Notes: a model not told the origin generated them from the sequence alone. A stretch of DNA of 64,000 nt from Clostridium sp. D53t1_180928_C8 (GCF_015667795.1 NZ_JADPEL010000002.1:109212-173211); one strand, 5' to 3'; shown: positions 36,301 to 44,668, numbered from the stretch's first letter. Translations and numbers: made by a program.

Positions 36301-36553
36301 CTTTGCTAGATTCTTCACTATACCTATAAAATTCAAAATCAATTCCATCATATTTATTTAGACCATCTTCTGTAGCAAACCAAATATACCCATCTGAATC
36401 CTGCATTATATCCTGTATTGTCCCCTGTGATAAACCATCTGATATTTCTATTCTTTTGAAGTTAACGCTAGACGTTTTATCTTGATATGCATAGACATTA
36501 TCTCCAAAAGCAATCATCATAATAAATATCGTAGCTAATATTATCTTTTTCAC
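33371..36553 (-). CDS. Beta-propeller sensor histidine kinase (Reg_prop/Y_Y_Y type), orphan
   Basis: A 1060-residue kinase. A signal peptide/anchor is followed by two seven-bladed Reg_prop propellers (repeats such as GYIWFATEDGLNKYDG and NLWLSTNHGISRYD, to about 700), a Y_Y_Y domain (YKLEGVDKDWILAKNS, about 710-790), one transmembrane helix (about 800-820), HisKA with phospho-His in FVNLSHELRTPLN, and HATPase with NIIGNAVKFTDEG, DTGIGI and GGSGIGLTL. No receiver or DNA-binding domain follows, unlike the hybrid kinases of Bacteroidetes, and no response regulator is nearby. The start is the GTG at 36553, with AGGAGG 7 nt upstream; the open frame runs 24 bases further. The ligand is unknown; related propellers sense glycans. 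Confidence 0.92.
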   Translation of the reverse strand: MKKIILATIFIMMIAFGDNVYAYQDKTSSVNFKRIEISDGLSQGTIQDIMQDSDGYIWFATEDGLNKYDGIDFEFYRYSEESSKGLASNWIMDITEDNSGYIWVSTTNGVNTIETSTGVINTYTEKEGLSDNSITQIFIDSKNRVIICTEDGINLYNKKENKFERILYDKDSKILTSQNIVGIQEDSNGVYWIATDKGLNSYNTVTGKVDKYLADGSYNSISDNSINSIFLDDEDVLWISTRYGGLNKLNIKTGKIDVFKNDENNNNSIPSNYVNCVMKDNSGRIWVGTKGGLSLFDDVTDTFKTYKNKMYDSISLIDNDVISLYQDRGNIIWIGTSKGVSYFNPDGIFNLYKNDPFDRNTISGDMIFGIYEDDNGFLWVGTTDNGVNVIDRENNKVYRLDEIEEAKKIFSSNRISDINGIGEVIWIATLEELIYINLSTKEIKKFFENEGKELLNIYIDKDGLVWIAESSGLYSIDSEFNIKSYDEEFFKNNIKDKYVSTVFQDSKGIMWIGLGVNGGLLKYNRETGIIKQYKNIEDDKNSLSYNSVKDINEDSKGNIWIATNYGLNKYNEDEDNFTRYTESDGLSNNFVYKILIDDDDNLWLSTNHGISRYDIEKDKFVNLGITNGLQGNEFNKNAGFKSKSGEMFFGGISGLNSFFPDKFKESKTPAEIVIDKISINGNYINEYENVNLKYNDNHLRIEYFLPDYSNSKKVMYSYKLEGVDKDWILAKNSRVITYNNLEAGSYKLLIKAKNSFGVTSDIKEINIHKDLPPWKTPYAYFIYVTSIIIIIYLIWNRVKLLDKMVKIRTIELNKQMEENDILYRKTLENEINKNNYFVNLSHELRTPLNLILSTQQLISNLNKGEDNIPKEKINYYMEVLKNNSKRLLNLINNIIDTSKIESGHYKMNIEEHDIVYHIESTVFDMKDFIESKGIEFIVDPKVEELIVKCDINDIEKCIINIIGNAVKFTDEGGKIEVLIDEVDDNVEIRIKDTGIGIAEQDLEGIFNRFGQAYNKKSEEFGGSGIGLTLTKQLIELHHGKLLVESKVGVGSTFIIILPKG

Positions 36554-36680
36554 TATAATTCCTCCTAAATATCCCAAAACATATTATAGCAAAATTTTGC
36601 ATTTTTTGATATTTATATTAAATTTTTTAACAAAAAATATAAATTTATAATTTATAAATCACTATTAATAAATTAAAAAA

Positions 36681-36716
36681 GAGCCAAACTCTATACTTAC
36701 GTATAAAGCTTGACTC
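36681..36716 (-). terminator. Directional intrinsic terminator with G-U wobble pairs
   Basis: A 16-bp stem whose three imperfect positions become G-U pairs only in minus-strand RNA (in plus-strand RNA they are A-C clashes), followed by six T residues on the minus strand. It lies 8 bases past the stop of the gene at 36725, showing that this gene is expressed on the minus strand. Confidence 0.85.
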
Positions 36717-36724
36717 ACAAAACT

Positions 36725-37279
36725 TTAGGCCTCTGAGTACTTTGAAAGTGAAAAATCATATTCATGTAATAGTTTCTCTACAGTCATTTCATATATAGAG
36801 CATAAGTCTAGATTAGGTTGTATAGTTATAAGCCTTATTTTATCGCATTCTATTCTAGATAGATATTTATCTAAGACTCCTACTCCTAAAAGCTTAATTT
36901 CTTCATTATCATATAACCTTATAGCATTGCTTTCTGATGGTATTATTGTAATTACTTCTATAATATCTTTTCCTAATAACACTACATCACAATATTTTGA
37001 TATAAAATCTTCTTCATAAGGAATCTCTACAATTTCATTAAATAATATTTTTGCTTTATCATCAGATTGAATTTCTTCTATTCTTCCTACTATTACGTTA
37101 AAAGTTATAAATGTTAACATTTCTGCATAATCTGAAATGCCATGATTTATACCTAAATTAATTAATTCATTTCTAAATTCTTTTCTTTCAATAAACCCAT
37201 AATTTCTTTTTAATTTAAGTATAGTTAAGTCCTTAATATACTTTTCATTTAATTCTATTGATATGTTCTTATTATTCAT
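36725..37279 (-). CDS. Protein of unknown function
   Basis: A 184-residue soluble protein with no signal or transmembrane segment. Alternating charged and hydrophobic stretches (ELNEKYIKDLTILKLKRNYG, VGRIEEIQSDDKAKILFNEI, DVVLLGKDIIEVITIIPSES) suggest a mixed alpha/beta fold. I do not recognise a family. The start is the ATG at 37279, with GGAGG 5 nt upstream; the preceding in-frame ATG overlaps that site. It is monocistronic and ends at a wobble-paired terminator. It lies between an orphan sensor kinase and the DUF2922/DUF1659 genes, with no clear functional link. Confidence 0.75.
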   Translation of the reverse strand: MNNKNISIELNEKYIKDLTILKLKRNYGFIERKEFRNELINLGINHGISDYAEMLTFITFNVIVGRIEEIQSDDKAKILFNEIVEIPYEEDFISKYCDVVLLGKDIIEVITIIPSESNAIRLYDNEEIKLLGVGVLDKYLSRIECDKIRLITIQPNLDLCSIYEMTVEKLLHEYDFSLSKYSEA

Positions 37280-37428
37280 AAATACCTCCATTACCTTTTA
37301 AGCTGTTACTCTCATTTATACCATGGTAATATTTTACACTATAAATTTTACGAAACTCTTAATATATATTTTTAATTCTTAAGATTACTTTACAATTTTA
37401 TACTTTTGTAAGTTTATACAAAATTAAA

Positions 37429-37468
37429 GAGAGTACTAAGATTTATTTTTACACTTCTTATTACTCTC
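37429..37468 (-). terminator. Probable intrinsic terminator of the DUF2922/DUF1659 unit
   Basis: A 13-bp stem with one mismatch (gagagtactaaga / tcttattactctc) and a 14-nt loop, about 20 bases past the stop at 37490. The minus-strand tract after it is TTTAATTTT. Confidence 0.65.
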
Positions 37469-37489
37469 CTTTCTCATAAACCTAAGATA

Positions 37490-37705
37490 TTATATATTAA
37501 ATTTAGTAACTTCTCTTTGTGTTACTTGAGCTGAATATTTAGAAGCTAATGCTCCCTTTTTATTTTCAAAAATGTTATTTGCAATTAAACTATCCATTAA
37601 AGCTTGCACCTCATCATTTGTTATACCTGCCTTAACATCAGAAATTGAGATATTAGATTTCTCCCCTGTTTCAGTTAAAAAAGTCATTGTTAATGTATAT
37701 TCCAT
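37490..37705 (-). CDS. DUF2922 family small protein
   Basis: A 71-residue protein. EYTLTMTFLTETGEKSNISI at the N-terminus, ITNDEVQALMDSLIANNIF in the middle and SAQVTQREVTKFNI at the end match DUF2922. Members are short, of unknown function, and regularly encoded beside DUF1659 proteins, as here. The start is the second ATG (37705), with GGGGG 8 nt upstream; the first ATG two codons earlier is too close to the site. The 78-base gap to the DUF1659 gene has no terminator, so the two are probably one transcript. Confidence 0.87.
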   Translation of the reverse strand: MEYTLTMTFLTETGEKSNISISDVKAGITNDEVQALMDSLIANNIFENKKGALASKYSAQVTQREVTKFNI

Positions 37706-37783
37706 ATTCATTTCCCCCTTAAATAAAATTTAAATTTGATCCATCTAATTTACTGCTTCCTCTTAAAAAAAGGATTTTTCTTG

Positions 37784-38002
37784 TTACTCTTGGATTTGAG
37801 ATAATTCAGTTACATAGAATGATCTAGTATTTGATTCAAGTAAATTTGCTACTAATTCAGATACTGCTTGAACTTTTACAAGATCTGCATTTGGTACTAA
37901 ATTACCTATCTTCTTTTTTGTAAAGGTTGGATTCCCATCCTTGTCAATTGCTGATTGCACCTCAATTGATAATACTGTACTTTCAAGAGCTTTATTTGCC
38001 AT
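37784..38002 (-). CDS. DUF1659 family small protein
   Basis: A 72-residue protein. TVLSIEVQSAIDKDGNPTFT, KKKIGNLVPNADLVKVQAVS and a C-terminal SFYVTELSQIQE match DUF1659, a short Firmicute family of unknown role that is found next to DUF2922. The start is the ATG at 38002 (MANKAL), with TGGAGG 8 nt upstream; five upstream codons in the open frame include that site. It is the first gene of the pair. The promoter lies in the spacer to 38125 but is not clear. Confidence 0.87.
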   Translation of the reverse strand: MANKALESTVLSIEVQSAIDKDGNPTFTKKKIGNLVPNADLVKVQAVSELVANLLESNTRSFYVTELSQIQE

Positions 38003-38124
38003 AATAAATTCCTCCATTTCATTTATTTTTTATTTTTTGTCTTACAATTAGTACATATACGAAATGAAATAGTTTTTACAAAATTTATTTAAATTTTTAT
38101 AATTATTTTTTGCATAAAAAAAAT

Positions 38125-38160
38125 AGTGACAAACTTATGATTTAACATAAGCCTGCCACT
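38125..38160 (-). terminator. Directional intrinsic terminator of the sensor kinase gene
   Basis: A 15-bp stem (agtgacaaacttatg / cataagcctgccact) whose three non-Watson-Crick positions are G-U only in minus-strand RNA, followed by eight T residues on that strand. Confidence 0.85.
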
Positions 38161-38210
38161 CCAATTTACTATTTGTTCAATTTCTTATATAAGAGTAAAT
38201 AAAAATCTTT

Positions 38211-40196
38211 TTACATTAAAACTTCATATATATCTGAAAGCTCTAACTTAACTTTATAAGAATCTAAATAATGCTTAACTTCATCATTACTATCACTCTT
38301 TTCCACCGTATTAGGTAAAAATACTTTAAAGGTTGTACCCTTATTTAGTTCACTTTCAATCTCAATTTTTCCTTTATGAAGCTCTACTATATATTGCACA
38401 ATACTTAATCCTATTCCACTTCCCTCATTTTTTCTAGTGAATGACTTGTCTACTTGAACAAACTTTTCAAAAATAGCCTTTTGATTTTCCTTTGATATAC
38501 CAATTCCCTGATCCTTAACAATTATTTCAGTTACCTCATCATTAATAACTAAATCTACATATATATGAGAGCCTTTACCTGAAAACTTAATAGCATTAGA
38601 TAATAAATTAAGCATTAACCTTTCAATCATATTAGCATCACATTTTATAATCCATTCTTCTACATTTGTATCAAACTGTAGCTCTATATCTTTTAATTTT
38701 GCATACTCTACTACTGATAGAACAACTTCTTCAACAACATTTACTATATCATAATTATTGAAGGTTAAATTTATCATTCCTAAATCAAATTTAGATAAAT
38801 CCATAATATTGTCTATTAATCTTGTCATTCTTGCACAACTTAAATGTAATGTTTTATTATACTTTTCATATACTTTTCTAAAATCAGTATCTTCATTTTT
38901 AATAAGTGTATCCATTAACTGGACTGAAGAAGAAAATAAATTCAACGGTGTTTTTAATTCATGAGAAATATTTGCCATAAACTCACTTTTTTCTTTATCG
39001 TATTCTTTAAGCTTTTTAACTTCTGACTCTTTATCTAATATCTGAGTTATTTCCATATAATTAATTGCTAAATATTTTTTATTATTGTTACATGTAATTT
39101 TTTGAATATTACAATCAAATGTCTTTTGACTCTTTTGATTTCTTAATAATCCTCTCCATGAATCGTTTTCCTCAATTTCCTTTTTGATCTCTTCTATATT
39201 AATAACATTAAGCTTATTATCATTTAAAATTGAGTTGAGCTTATCAATAGAATCTTCACAACAATAATACTCCCTTGTTTTTTCATTTGCATATATAAGA
39301 TTTCCATTTTCCTCTAAAATATTTATAAAATTATTATTATTTTTTTCTGCTAACGTATAAAACATCTGTAATTTTTCATTTAACCTATTAGCCACAGATA
39401 CACTTATAAAACTTTCAATCAATGTACCTATTATAATTATGAAAAAGCATATATAGGTTAATGATACTGAAACTAAATTTGTATAAAAGCTTAATTTATT
39501 AGCCATATATATTGTATAAACTGCTTTTAATGCAAGAATTAATATACTAGCACTAAAAACATAAAATATATATTTTTTTTCTTTAAATGCTCTAATAAGT
39601 AAAAGAATTGAAGATGTTGAGTAAACTAATATTAAAAAAACGTTATATGCTATTAATCTAGTATAATTAACTTTATAATTATTAATATAACTATTTATAG
39701 TAAATGACTTTTCAATAACGCCAAAAATTATAGTAAAAGCTATTACTATAAAAATAAAAGCAACTTTATTTTTAAGTATTATATTTCTAAATTTATTTTC
39801 TTTTGTTAATGAAATAATTAAAAATGATATTCTAAGTAATGATGCAGATACAATTATATATATAGAAATATCTAATTCATTATAATAAAAGGGAAGATAA
39901 TCTATATGACTAAATAATATACCAACTGATAAACCAATATACATTAATGAAATAATAAAAATATTATCATCTTTTGTTCTTTGGTATGATATTAAACAAC
40001 TAAATACACCTAACATGGAGATTATTATATTAAATGATTTTATAAATCCCAATGTTGAATTTAAATATTCCATTTTATATATATTTTTTAAAATTACATT
40101 CATAATAATTATTACTGATAATATAATCAAACATAAAATAATAGATATTACTAATTTTTTATCTTTTAAGGAACACTTACCTCTAACAATATTCAT
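38211..40196 (-). CDS. Membrane sensor histidine kinase with PAS domain, orphan
   Basis: A 661-residue kinase. The N-terminal part has about eight transmembrane helices and resembles a MASE3-type sensor (SFNIIISMLGVFSCLISY, SVGILFSHIDYLPFYY). It is followed by a PAS domain (about 280-400, NFINILEENGNLIYANEKT), HisKA with the phospho-His in FMANISHELKTPLNLF, and HATPase with NLLSNAIKFSGKG, DQGIGIS and GSGIGLSIV. The start is the ATG at 40196, with GGGGG 6 nt upstream; 13 extra codons are open in frame. No response regulator is encoded nearby. In Clostridium, orphan kinases of this build can phosphorylate Spo0A directly; that role is only a possibility here. Confidence 0.9.
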   Translation of the reverse strand: MNIVRGKCSLKDKKLVISIILCLIILSVIIIMNVILKNIYKMEYLNSTLGFIKSFNIIISMLGVFSCLISYQRTKDDNIFIISLMYIGLSVGILFSHIDYLPFYYNELDISIYIIVSASLLRISFLIISLTKENKFRNIILKNKVAFIFIVIAFTIIFGVIEKSFTINSYINNYKVNYTRLIAYNVFLILVYSTSSILLLIRAFKEKKYIFYVFSASILILALKAVYTIYMANKLSFYTNLVSVSLTYICFFIIIIGTLIESFISVSVANRLNEKLQMFYTLAEKNNNNFINILEENGNLIYANEKTREYYCCEDSIDKLNSILNDNKLNVINIEEIKKEIEENDSWRGLLRNQKSQKTFDCNIQKITCNNNKKYLAINYMEITQILDKESEVKKLKEYDKEKSEFMANISHELKTPLNLFSSSVQLMDTLIKNEDTDFRKVYEKYNKTLHLSCARMTRLIDNIMDLSKFDLGMINLTFNNYDIVNVVEEVVLSVVEYAKLKDIELQFDTNVEEWIIKCDANMIERLMLNLLSNAIKFSGKGSHIYVDLVINDEVTEIIVKDQGIGISKENQKAIFEKFVQVDKSFTRKNEGSGIGLSIVQYIVELHKGKIEIESELNKGTTFKVFLPNTVEKSDSNDEVKHYLDSYKVKLELSDIYEVLM

Positions 40197-40312
40197 ACAA
40201 CACCCCCATTTCTTTATGTAGATAAATTTTATCATATAAAAATATGTTTTTTTGTAATATTTTGTAGAACATTATTAAATTTTATATTTAAACTTTTCTT
40301 TAATAAAAAAAA

Positions 40313-40349
40313 CAGTGATAAGCTTACATTTTAAAGAAGCTTATCACTG
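40313..40349 (-). terminator. Intrinsic terminator of the PTS-transketolase operon
   Basis: A perfect 13-bp stem (cagtgataagctt / aagcttatcactg) with an 11-nt loop and eight T residues on the minus strand, 68 bases past the transaldolase stop. Confidence 0.9.
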
Positions 40350-40416
40350 ATAATTTTATTAATAATTCAAGACTTTATCTAACATAATTAAAGTCGCATT
40401 TTTATCTGATGTTATA

Positions 40417-41055
40417 TTAATTAATTTTCGCATCTTTTAAAAACTTTTCAATTCCAGCATCAGTTAACGGATGTAAACACATTTGTTTTAATACATTAAA
40501 TGGAATTGTTGCAATATCGGCTTGGGCAGCTGCACACTTAGATGCATGTATTGGATTTCTAACACTTGCAGAAATAATTTCAGTTTTAATACCTTGAACC
40601 TTAAAAATATTAGCAATTTCAGTTATTAATTCAGTTCCGTCAATTCCGATATCATCTAATCTTCCAACAAAAGGACTAACATAAGTAGCTCCAGCCTTTG
40701 CTGCCATTAAAGCCTGTTGAGATGAGAATATTAAAGTAACGTTAGTTTTAATTCCCTTTGAACTTAAAATGCTAACAGCCTTTAATCCTTCAATACACAT
40801 AGGTATCTTAATAACAATATTCTCATGAATTTTTACTAATTCTAAAGCCTCTTCAACCATCTTTTCATGTTCTAAACTAATAACCTCAGCACTAATAGGA
40901 CCATTAACAATTGAGCATATTTCATTAATTACCTCTGTTAAATCTCTTCCTTCCTTTGCAATTAATGATGGATTTGTTGTAACTCCATCTAAAACTCCCC
41001 ATGTTGCAGCTTCTCTAATTTCATCTACATTTGCTGTATCAATAAATATTTTCAT
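40417..41055 (-). CDS. Transaldolase (small TalC/MipB type)
   Basis: A 212-residue TIM-barrel aldolase of the short transaldolase subfamily, acting in the non-oxidative pentose phosphate pathway. Schiff-base Lys83 is in [17 protein letters not shown] and GRLDDIG are family blocks. Two diagnostic positions, Glu57 (SAEVIS) and Phe129 (SPFVGR), match true transaldolases; fructose-6-phosphate aldolases carry Gln and Tyr there. It is the last gene of the PTS/transketolase operon, so it likely channels pentose phosphate or tetrose products into glycolysis. The ATG has GGAGG 6 nt upstream. Confidence 0.94.
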   Translation of the reverse strand: MKIFIDTANVDEIREAATWGVLDGVTTNPSLIAKEGRDLTEVINEICSIVNGPISAEVISLEHEKMVEEALELVKIHENIVIKIPMCIEGLKAVSILSSKGIKTNVTLIFSSQQALMAAKAGATYVSPFVGRLDDIGIDGTELITEIANIFKVQGIKTEIISASVRNPIHASKCAAAQADIATIPFNVLKQMCLHPLTDAGIEKFLKDAKIN

Positions 41056-41125
41056 AATATCTCCTCCATTAATCTTATTTTAATTATTAGTTTTACTACA
41101 TATTAAAAATTAATTAAATAATTTT

Positions 41126-42058
41126 CTATTTTTTATCTAATATCCCTTTTACTGTATTTTTAATATTTTTCACACTTAAACCATGCTTTTCTAATAGTAA
41201 ATCTGGATTACCAGATTCACCAAATACATCATTAACCCCAATTTTTTTAACTAATACAGGGTAATTACTACAAACTACAGATGAAACTCTATCTCCAAGC
41301 CCTCCAATAATAGAGTGTTCTTCTACAGTTACTATTCCCTTAGTTTCTTTTGCAGCCTTAATTATAATTTCTTCATCTATAGGCTTAATTGTAGATATAT
41401 TAATAACTCTAACATCAATACCTTCAGATTTTAATTCTTCCGCTGCCTTTATAGCTTTATGAACCATAATCCCTGTTGATATAATAGTTATATCATCACC
41501 TGAAACTAATTCACTACCTTTTCCTATTTTAAAATCATAATTATTATCATATATATCATCTAACGGTATTCTTCCTAATCTTATATAAACAGGAGAATTA
41601 ATAGCTGCTGCTGCTCTAATACATTTACATGCTTCAATATCATCAGCTGGTGATAATACTATCATATTAGGAAGTGAACACATTAAAGCAATATCTTCTA
41701 TAGCCTGATGAGAACCTCCATCTGGACCTACTGTTATTCCAGCATGAGTAGCTGCTATTTTTACATTAGCTTTTGGATAACAAACAGAATTTCTTATTAT
41801 TTCAAATGCTCTACCAGCAGCAAAAACTGCAAATGTTGAAGCAAATGGTATCTTTCCTGTAGTTGATAGACCTGCTGCCATTCCAATCATATTTTGTTCT
41901 GCAATTCCTATATTAAAGAACCTATCTGGAAATTCCTTTGAAAAAACTTCTGACTTAGTAGCCTTTGATAAGTCTGCCTCTAAAGCTACTATATTTTTAT
42001 TTTCCTTTCCTAACTCCAATAGAGTATGTCCATAAGAATCTCTTGTTGCTCTCTTCAT
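41126..42058 (-). CDS. Transketolase, C-terminal subunit
   Basis: A 310-residue protein corresponding to the pyrimidine-binding and C-terminal domains of transketolase. FNIGIAEQNMIGMAAGLS (catalytic Glu for thiamine diphosphate activation), THAGITVGPDGGSHQ, SPADDIEACK and TVEEHSIIGGLGD are visible. It is paired with the N-terminal subunit encoded 12 nt upstream; together they make one thiamine-dependent ketol transferase. Split transketolases are common in catabolic operons and can act on unusual ketose phosphates. The ATG has AGGAGG 9 nt upstream. Confidence 0.95.
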   Translation of the reverse strand: MKRATRDSYGHTLLELGKENKNIVALEADLSKATKSEVFSKEFPDRFFNIGIAEQNMIGMAAGLSTTGKIPFASTFAVFAAGRAFEIIRNSVCYPKANVKIAATHAGITVGPDGGSHQAIEDIALMCSLPNMIVLSPADDIEACKCIRAAAAINSPVYIRLGRIPLDDIYDNNYDFKIGKGSELVSGDDITIISTGIMVHKAIKAAEELKSEGIDVRVINISTIKPIDEEIIIKAAKETKGIVTVEEHSIIGGLGDRVSSVVCSNYPVLVKKIGVNDVFGESGNPDLLLEKHGLSVKNIKNTVKGILDKK

Positions 42059-42070
42059 TACTATTTCCTC

Positions 42071-42883
42071 CTATCCTATTATTTCTGCTACCGCCATCTC
42101 AGTTTGTTCCTTGTTTGGTGCAACACCATGCCAAGCAACATTATCTTCCATAAATGAAACACCTTTTCCCTTAACTGTATTTGCAATTATGCATTTAGGC
42201 TTACCTTTCACTTTTTCTATTTCATTAAAAGCTCTATTTATATCATCAAAATCATGACCATCACACTTAACTACATGCCAACCAAAATCAGTAACTCTAC
42301 TCTCTAAATTATCTAAAGGCATTATCTCTGAAACTCTTCCATCTAACTGAATATTATTTTTATCAATTATAGCAACTAAATTATCAAGCTTATACTTTGC
42401 CGCTGCCATCATAGTCTCCCAAACTATTCCTTCTTGAATTTCTCCATCACCCAGTACAACATAAGTCATAGAATTATAATTATTAAGTTTATTTCCTAAA
42501 GCAATACCACATCCATTTGAAAAGCCTTGCCCTAAAGACCCTGTACAAATATCTACACCTGGACACTTCTTTGCATCAGGATGTCCCTGAAGAATAGATC
42601 CAATTTCCCTTAAATGATTTAATTCTTCTTTATCAAAAAAACCTTTTTCAGCAAGAGTAACATATAAAGCTGGTGCTGCATGCCCTTTACTTAATATAAA
42701 TCTATCTCTCTCTTCATCCTTTGGATTTGATACATCTACATTCATTTTTTCAAAATATAAATATGAAATTATATCTATAATAGAAAGAGAACCACCTGGA
42801 TGTCCTGAACCAGCTTTATTTATTGTTTCTATTATATCTTTTCTTAATTTCTTTGATATTTCCATCAATTTTTCTTTATTCAT
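42071..42883 (-). CDS. Transketolase, N-terminal subunit
   Basis: A 270-residue protein corresponding to the diphosphate-binding domain of transketolase. SGHPGGSLSIIDI, LSKGHAAPALY, GSLGQGFSNGCGIA, and the thiamine diphosphate motif GDGEIQEGIVWETMMAA ending in DKNN are present. It needs the C-terminal partner encoded directly downstream. An internal hairpin (42925-42948) separates it from the EIIC gene and may lower its expression relative to the transporter. The ATG has AAGGGG 8 nt upstream. Confidence 0.95.
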   Translation of the reverse strand: MNKEKLMEISKKLRKDIIETINKAGSGHPGGSLSIIDIISYLYFEKMNVDVSNPKDEERDRFILSKGHAAPALYVTLAEKGFFDKEELNHLREIGSILQGHPDAKKCPGVDICTGSLGQGFSNGCGIALGNKLNNYNSMTYVVLGDGEIQEGIVWETMMAAAKYKLDNLVAIIDKNNIQLDGRVSEIMPLDNLESRVTDFGWHVVKCDGHDFDDINRAFNEIEKVKGKPKCIIANTVKGKGVSFMEDNVAWHGVAPNKEQTEMAVAEIIG

Positions 42884-42924
42884 TAATGCATTTCCCCTTT
42901 TCTATTTATATTTTTGTATAAAAA

Positions 42925-42948
42925 TTGAGGAATTAATAAATTCCTCAA
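42925..42948 (-). terminator. Internal hairpin/attenuating terminator between EIIC and transketolase
   Basis: A perfect 10-bp stem (ttgaggaatt / aattcctcaa) with a 4-nt loop is followed on the minus strand by a run of five T residues. It is 20 bases past the EIIC stop, inside what otherwise looks like one operon, so partial termination is likely. Confidence 0.65.
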
Positions 42949-42967
42949 CTTTTAATTTTCATAATAT

Positions 42968-44341
42968 TTAAACTGTCTCTGTATTTTTAACTACAACTTC
43001 TTTATTCTTACTTACTAAACTAATTGCTATTAGCACAGCTACTATAGCAACTAATGTTATAGTTAGACCTGTACCACCAATATATTCTTGAACTTTTCCT
43101 AAGAATATTCCTGACACAGCGAAATCTGCATCTGAAAATGTTGAATTTGCAATACCTAAATTACCAAGTACAGGTAATAAAGCTACTGGTAGGAATGATA
43201 TTAATATTCCATTTACAAAAGATCCTAATATAGCACCTCTTCTACCACCTGTAGAATTTCCAAATACCGCTGATGTAGCTCCACAGAAGAAGTGTGGCAC
43301 AACCCCTGCTATTATTACAACTAATCCTAATGCACCTAAAGCTACCATAGAAATTATTCCGCCTAAGAATGAGAATATAAATCCAATTAATACTGCATTT
43401 TGAGCATATGGGAATACTATTGGGCAATCTAATGCTGGCTTTGAGTTTGGAACTAATTTATTTGAAATACCTTTAAATGCTGGAACTATTTCATTAAGTA
43501 CTAATCTAACTCCATTTTGGATTAATATAAACCCTGCAGAGAATGTTAATGCTTGAATTAAAGAATATACTAGATAATTATCTCCACCTGATAATTCAGT
43601 TTCAACAAATGTTGGCCCTGCTACAATTGCAACTACTAAGTATAAAACAACCATAGTAAGTGAAATAGATACAACTGAATCTCTTAAAAAGCTTAATGAT
43701 TTTGGCACCTTCATCTCTTCAGTTGATTTTGAGTTTTTACCTACTAACTTTCCAATTAATGCTGATAAAGCATATCCTACGCCTGAAAAATGCCCTAATG
43801 CAACAGAATCATTTTTTGTTATCTTCTTCATGAAAGGTTGTAATATTGCTGGTGATAATACCATTACTAACCCTAAAGCAATTGATCCTGTAAATATTAA
43901 TTGTACACCTGTCATTCCTGATGATGCTAGAATAACTGCTATCATACAAGCTATATATAATGTATGATGCCCTGTTAAGAAAATATACTTAAACTTTGTA
44001 AATCTAGCAATTATAATATTTGCTATCATTCCAAATGCCATAATTAGGGCTGTTGCTGTTCCAAATTCATCAATTGCTAAAGCAACAACTGCTTCATTAT
44101 TTGGAATAACCCCTGATATATTGAATGCATGTGAAAACATAGTTCCAAATGGTGTTAATGAACTTGTTATAACATTTGCCGCTGCACTAATAACTAAAAA
44201 ACCAACCATTGCCTTTAATGTAGATTTAATAATTACATCCAAATCTTTTTTCTGAAGTAATAATCCAACTAAAACTATTATTCCAACTAAAATTGATGGT
44301 TGTGATACAAGATCAACCAATACTTTTAAAAATCCTGTCAT
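42968..44341 (-). CDS. PTS EIIC permease, ascorbate (UlaA/SgaT) family
   Basis: A 457-residue polytopic permease, about 11 helices. Blocks such as TPFGTMFSHAFNISGVIP, IDEFGTATALIMAFGM, TGHHTLYIACM, GHFSGVGYALSALIGK and FGNSTGGRRGA are typical of the L-ascorbate EIIC family. It imports and phosphorylates a sugar with EIIA and EIIB encoded just upstream. The genes needed for ascorbate breakdown (UlaG, UlaD, UlaE, UlaF) are absent, so the substrate is probably a different sugar. The start is the ATG at 44341, with AGGAGG 8 nt upstream; a TTG two codons earlier is too close to it. Confidence 0.92.
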   Translation of the reverse strand: MTGFLKVLVDLVSQPSILVGIIVLVGLLLQKKDLDVIIKSTLKAMVGFLVISAAANVITSSLTPFGTMFSHAFNISGVIPNNEAVVALAIDEFGTATALIMAFGMIANIIIARFTKFKYIFLTGHHTLYIACMIAVILASSGMTGVQLIFTGSIALGLVMVLSPAILQPFMKKITKNDSVALGHFSGVGYALSALIGKLVGKNSKSTEEMKVPKSLSFLRDSVVSISLTMVVLYLVVAIVAGPTFVETELSGGDNYLVYSLIQALTFSAGFILIQNGVRLVLNEIVPAFKGISNKLVPNSKPALDCPIVFPYAQNAVLIGFIFSFLGGIISMVALGALGLVVIIAGVVPHFFCGATSAVFGNSTGGRRGAILGSFVNGILISFLPVALLPVLGNLGIANSTFSDADFAVSGIFLGKVQEYIGGTGLTITLVAIVAVLIAISLVSKNKEVVVKNTETV

Positions 44342-44391
44342 TACCAATTCCTCCTATACTTTTAATTACTCTTACTAATATTAATGTATTT

Positions 44392-44667
44392 TTATAATCC
44401 TAACTTTTGTTTTATCTTACTCTTTAACTCATCTCTATCTAATAATGAATCTAAAACTATAAGTTCTGGTAAATGACTTGCACTATCTGCTAAATCTGCC
44501 CCAGTAACAAAAATATCTGCATCTGATGCTGTTACATCTGCTAAAGAAGTATGACTTGCCTCATATTCTCCTGATACACCTAATTCATTTAACACATCTG
44601 TTATATTCATTTCCACCATAAAGCTTGAACCTAATCCTGAACCACATACTGCCATTATCTTTTTCAT
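44392..44667 (-). CDS. PTS EIIB, ascorbate/lactose-like family
   Basis: A 91-residue phosphocarrier. The P-loop VCGSGLGSSFMVEM contains the phosphorylated Cys8; the rest (DADIFVTGADLAD, KIKQKLGL) fits UlaB/SgaB-type subunits. It passes phosphate from EIIA to the incoming sugar at EIIC. It starts 1 nt after the EIIA stop, with GGAGG 9 nt before its ATG, so it is co-translated with EIIA. Confidence 0.94.
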   Translation of the reverse strand: MKKIMAVCGSGLGSSFMVEMNITDVLNELGVSGEYEASHTSLADVTASDADIFVTGADLADSASHLPELIVLDSLLDRDELKSKIKQKLGL

Positions 44668-44668
44668 T

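Noticed and set aside
33371-36553. Hybrid two-component system of Bacteroidetes type
   Set aside because: The propellers and Y_Y_Y domain suggest it, but the protein ends right after the HATPase domain, with no receiver or AraC DNA-binding domain.
40417-41055. Fructose-6-phosphate aldolase (FSA)
   Set aside because: Short transaldolase-fold proteins are often given this name, but Glu57 and Phe129 are the transaldolase residues rather than the Gln and Tyr of FSA.
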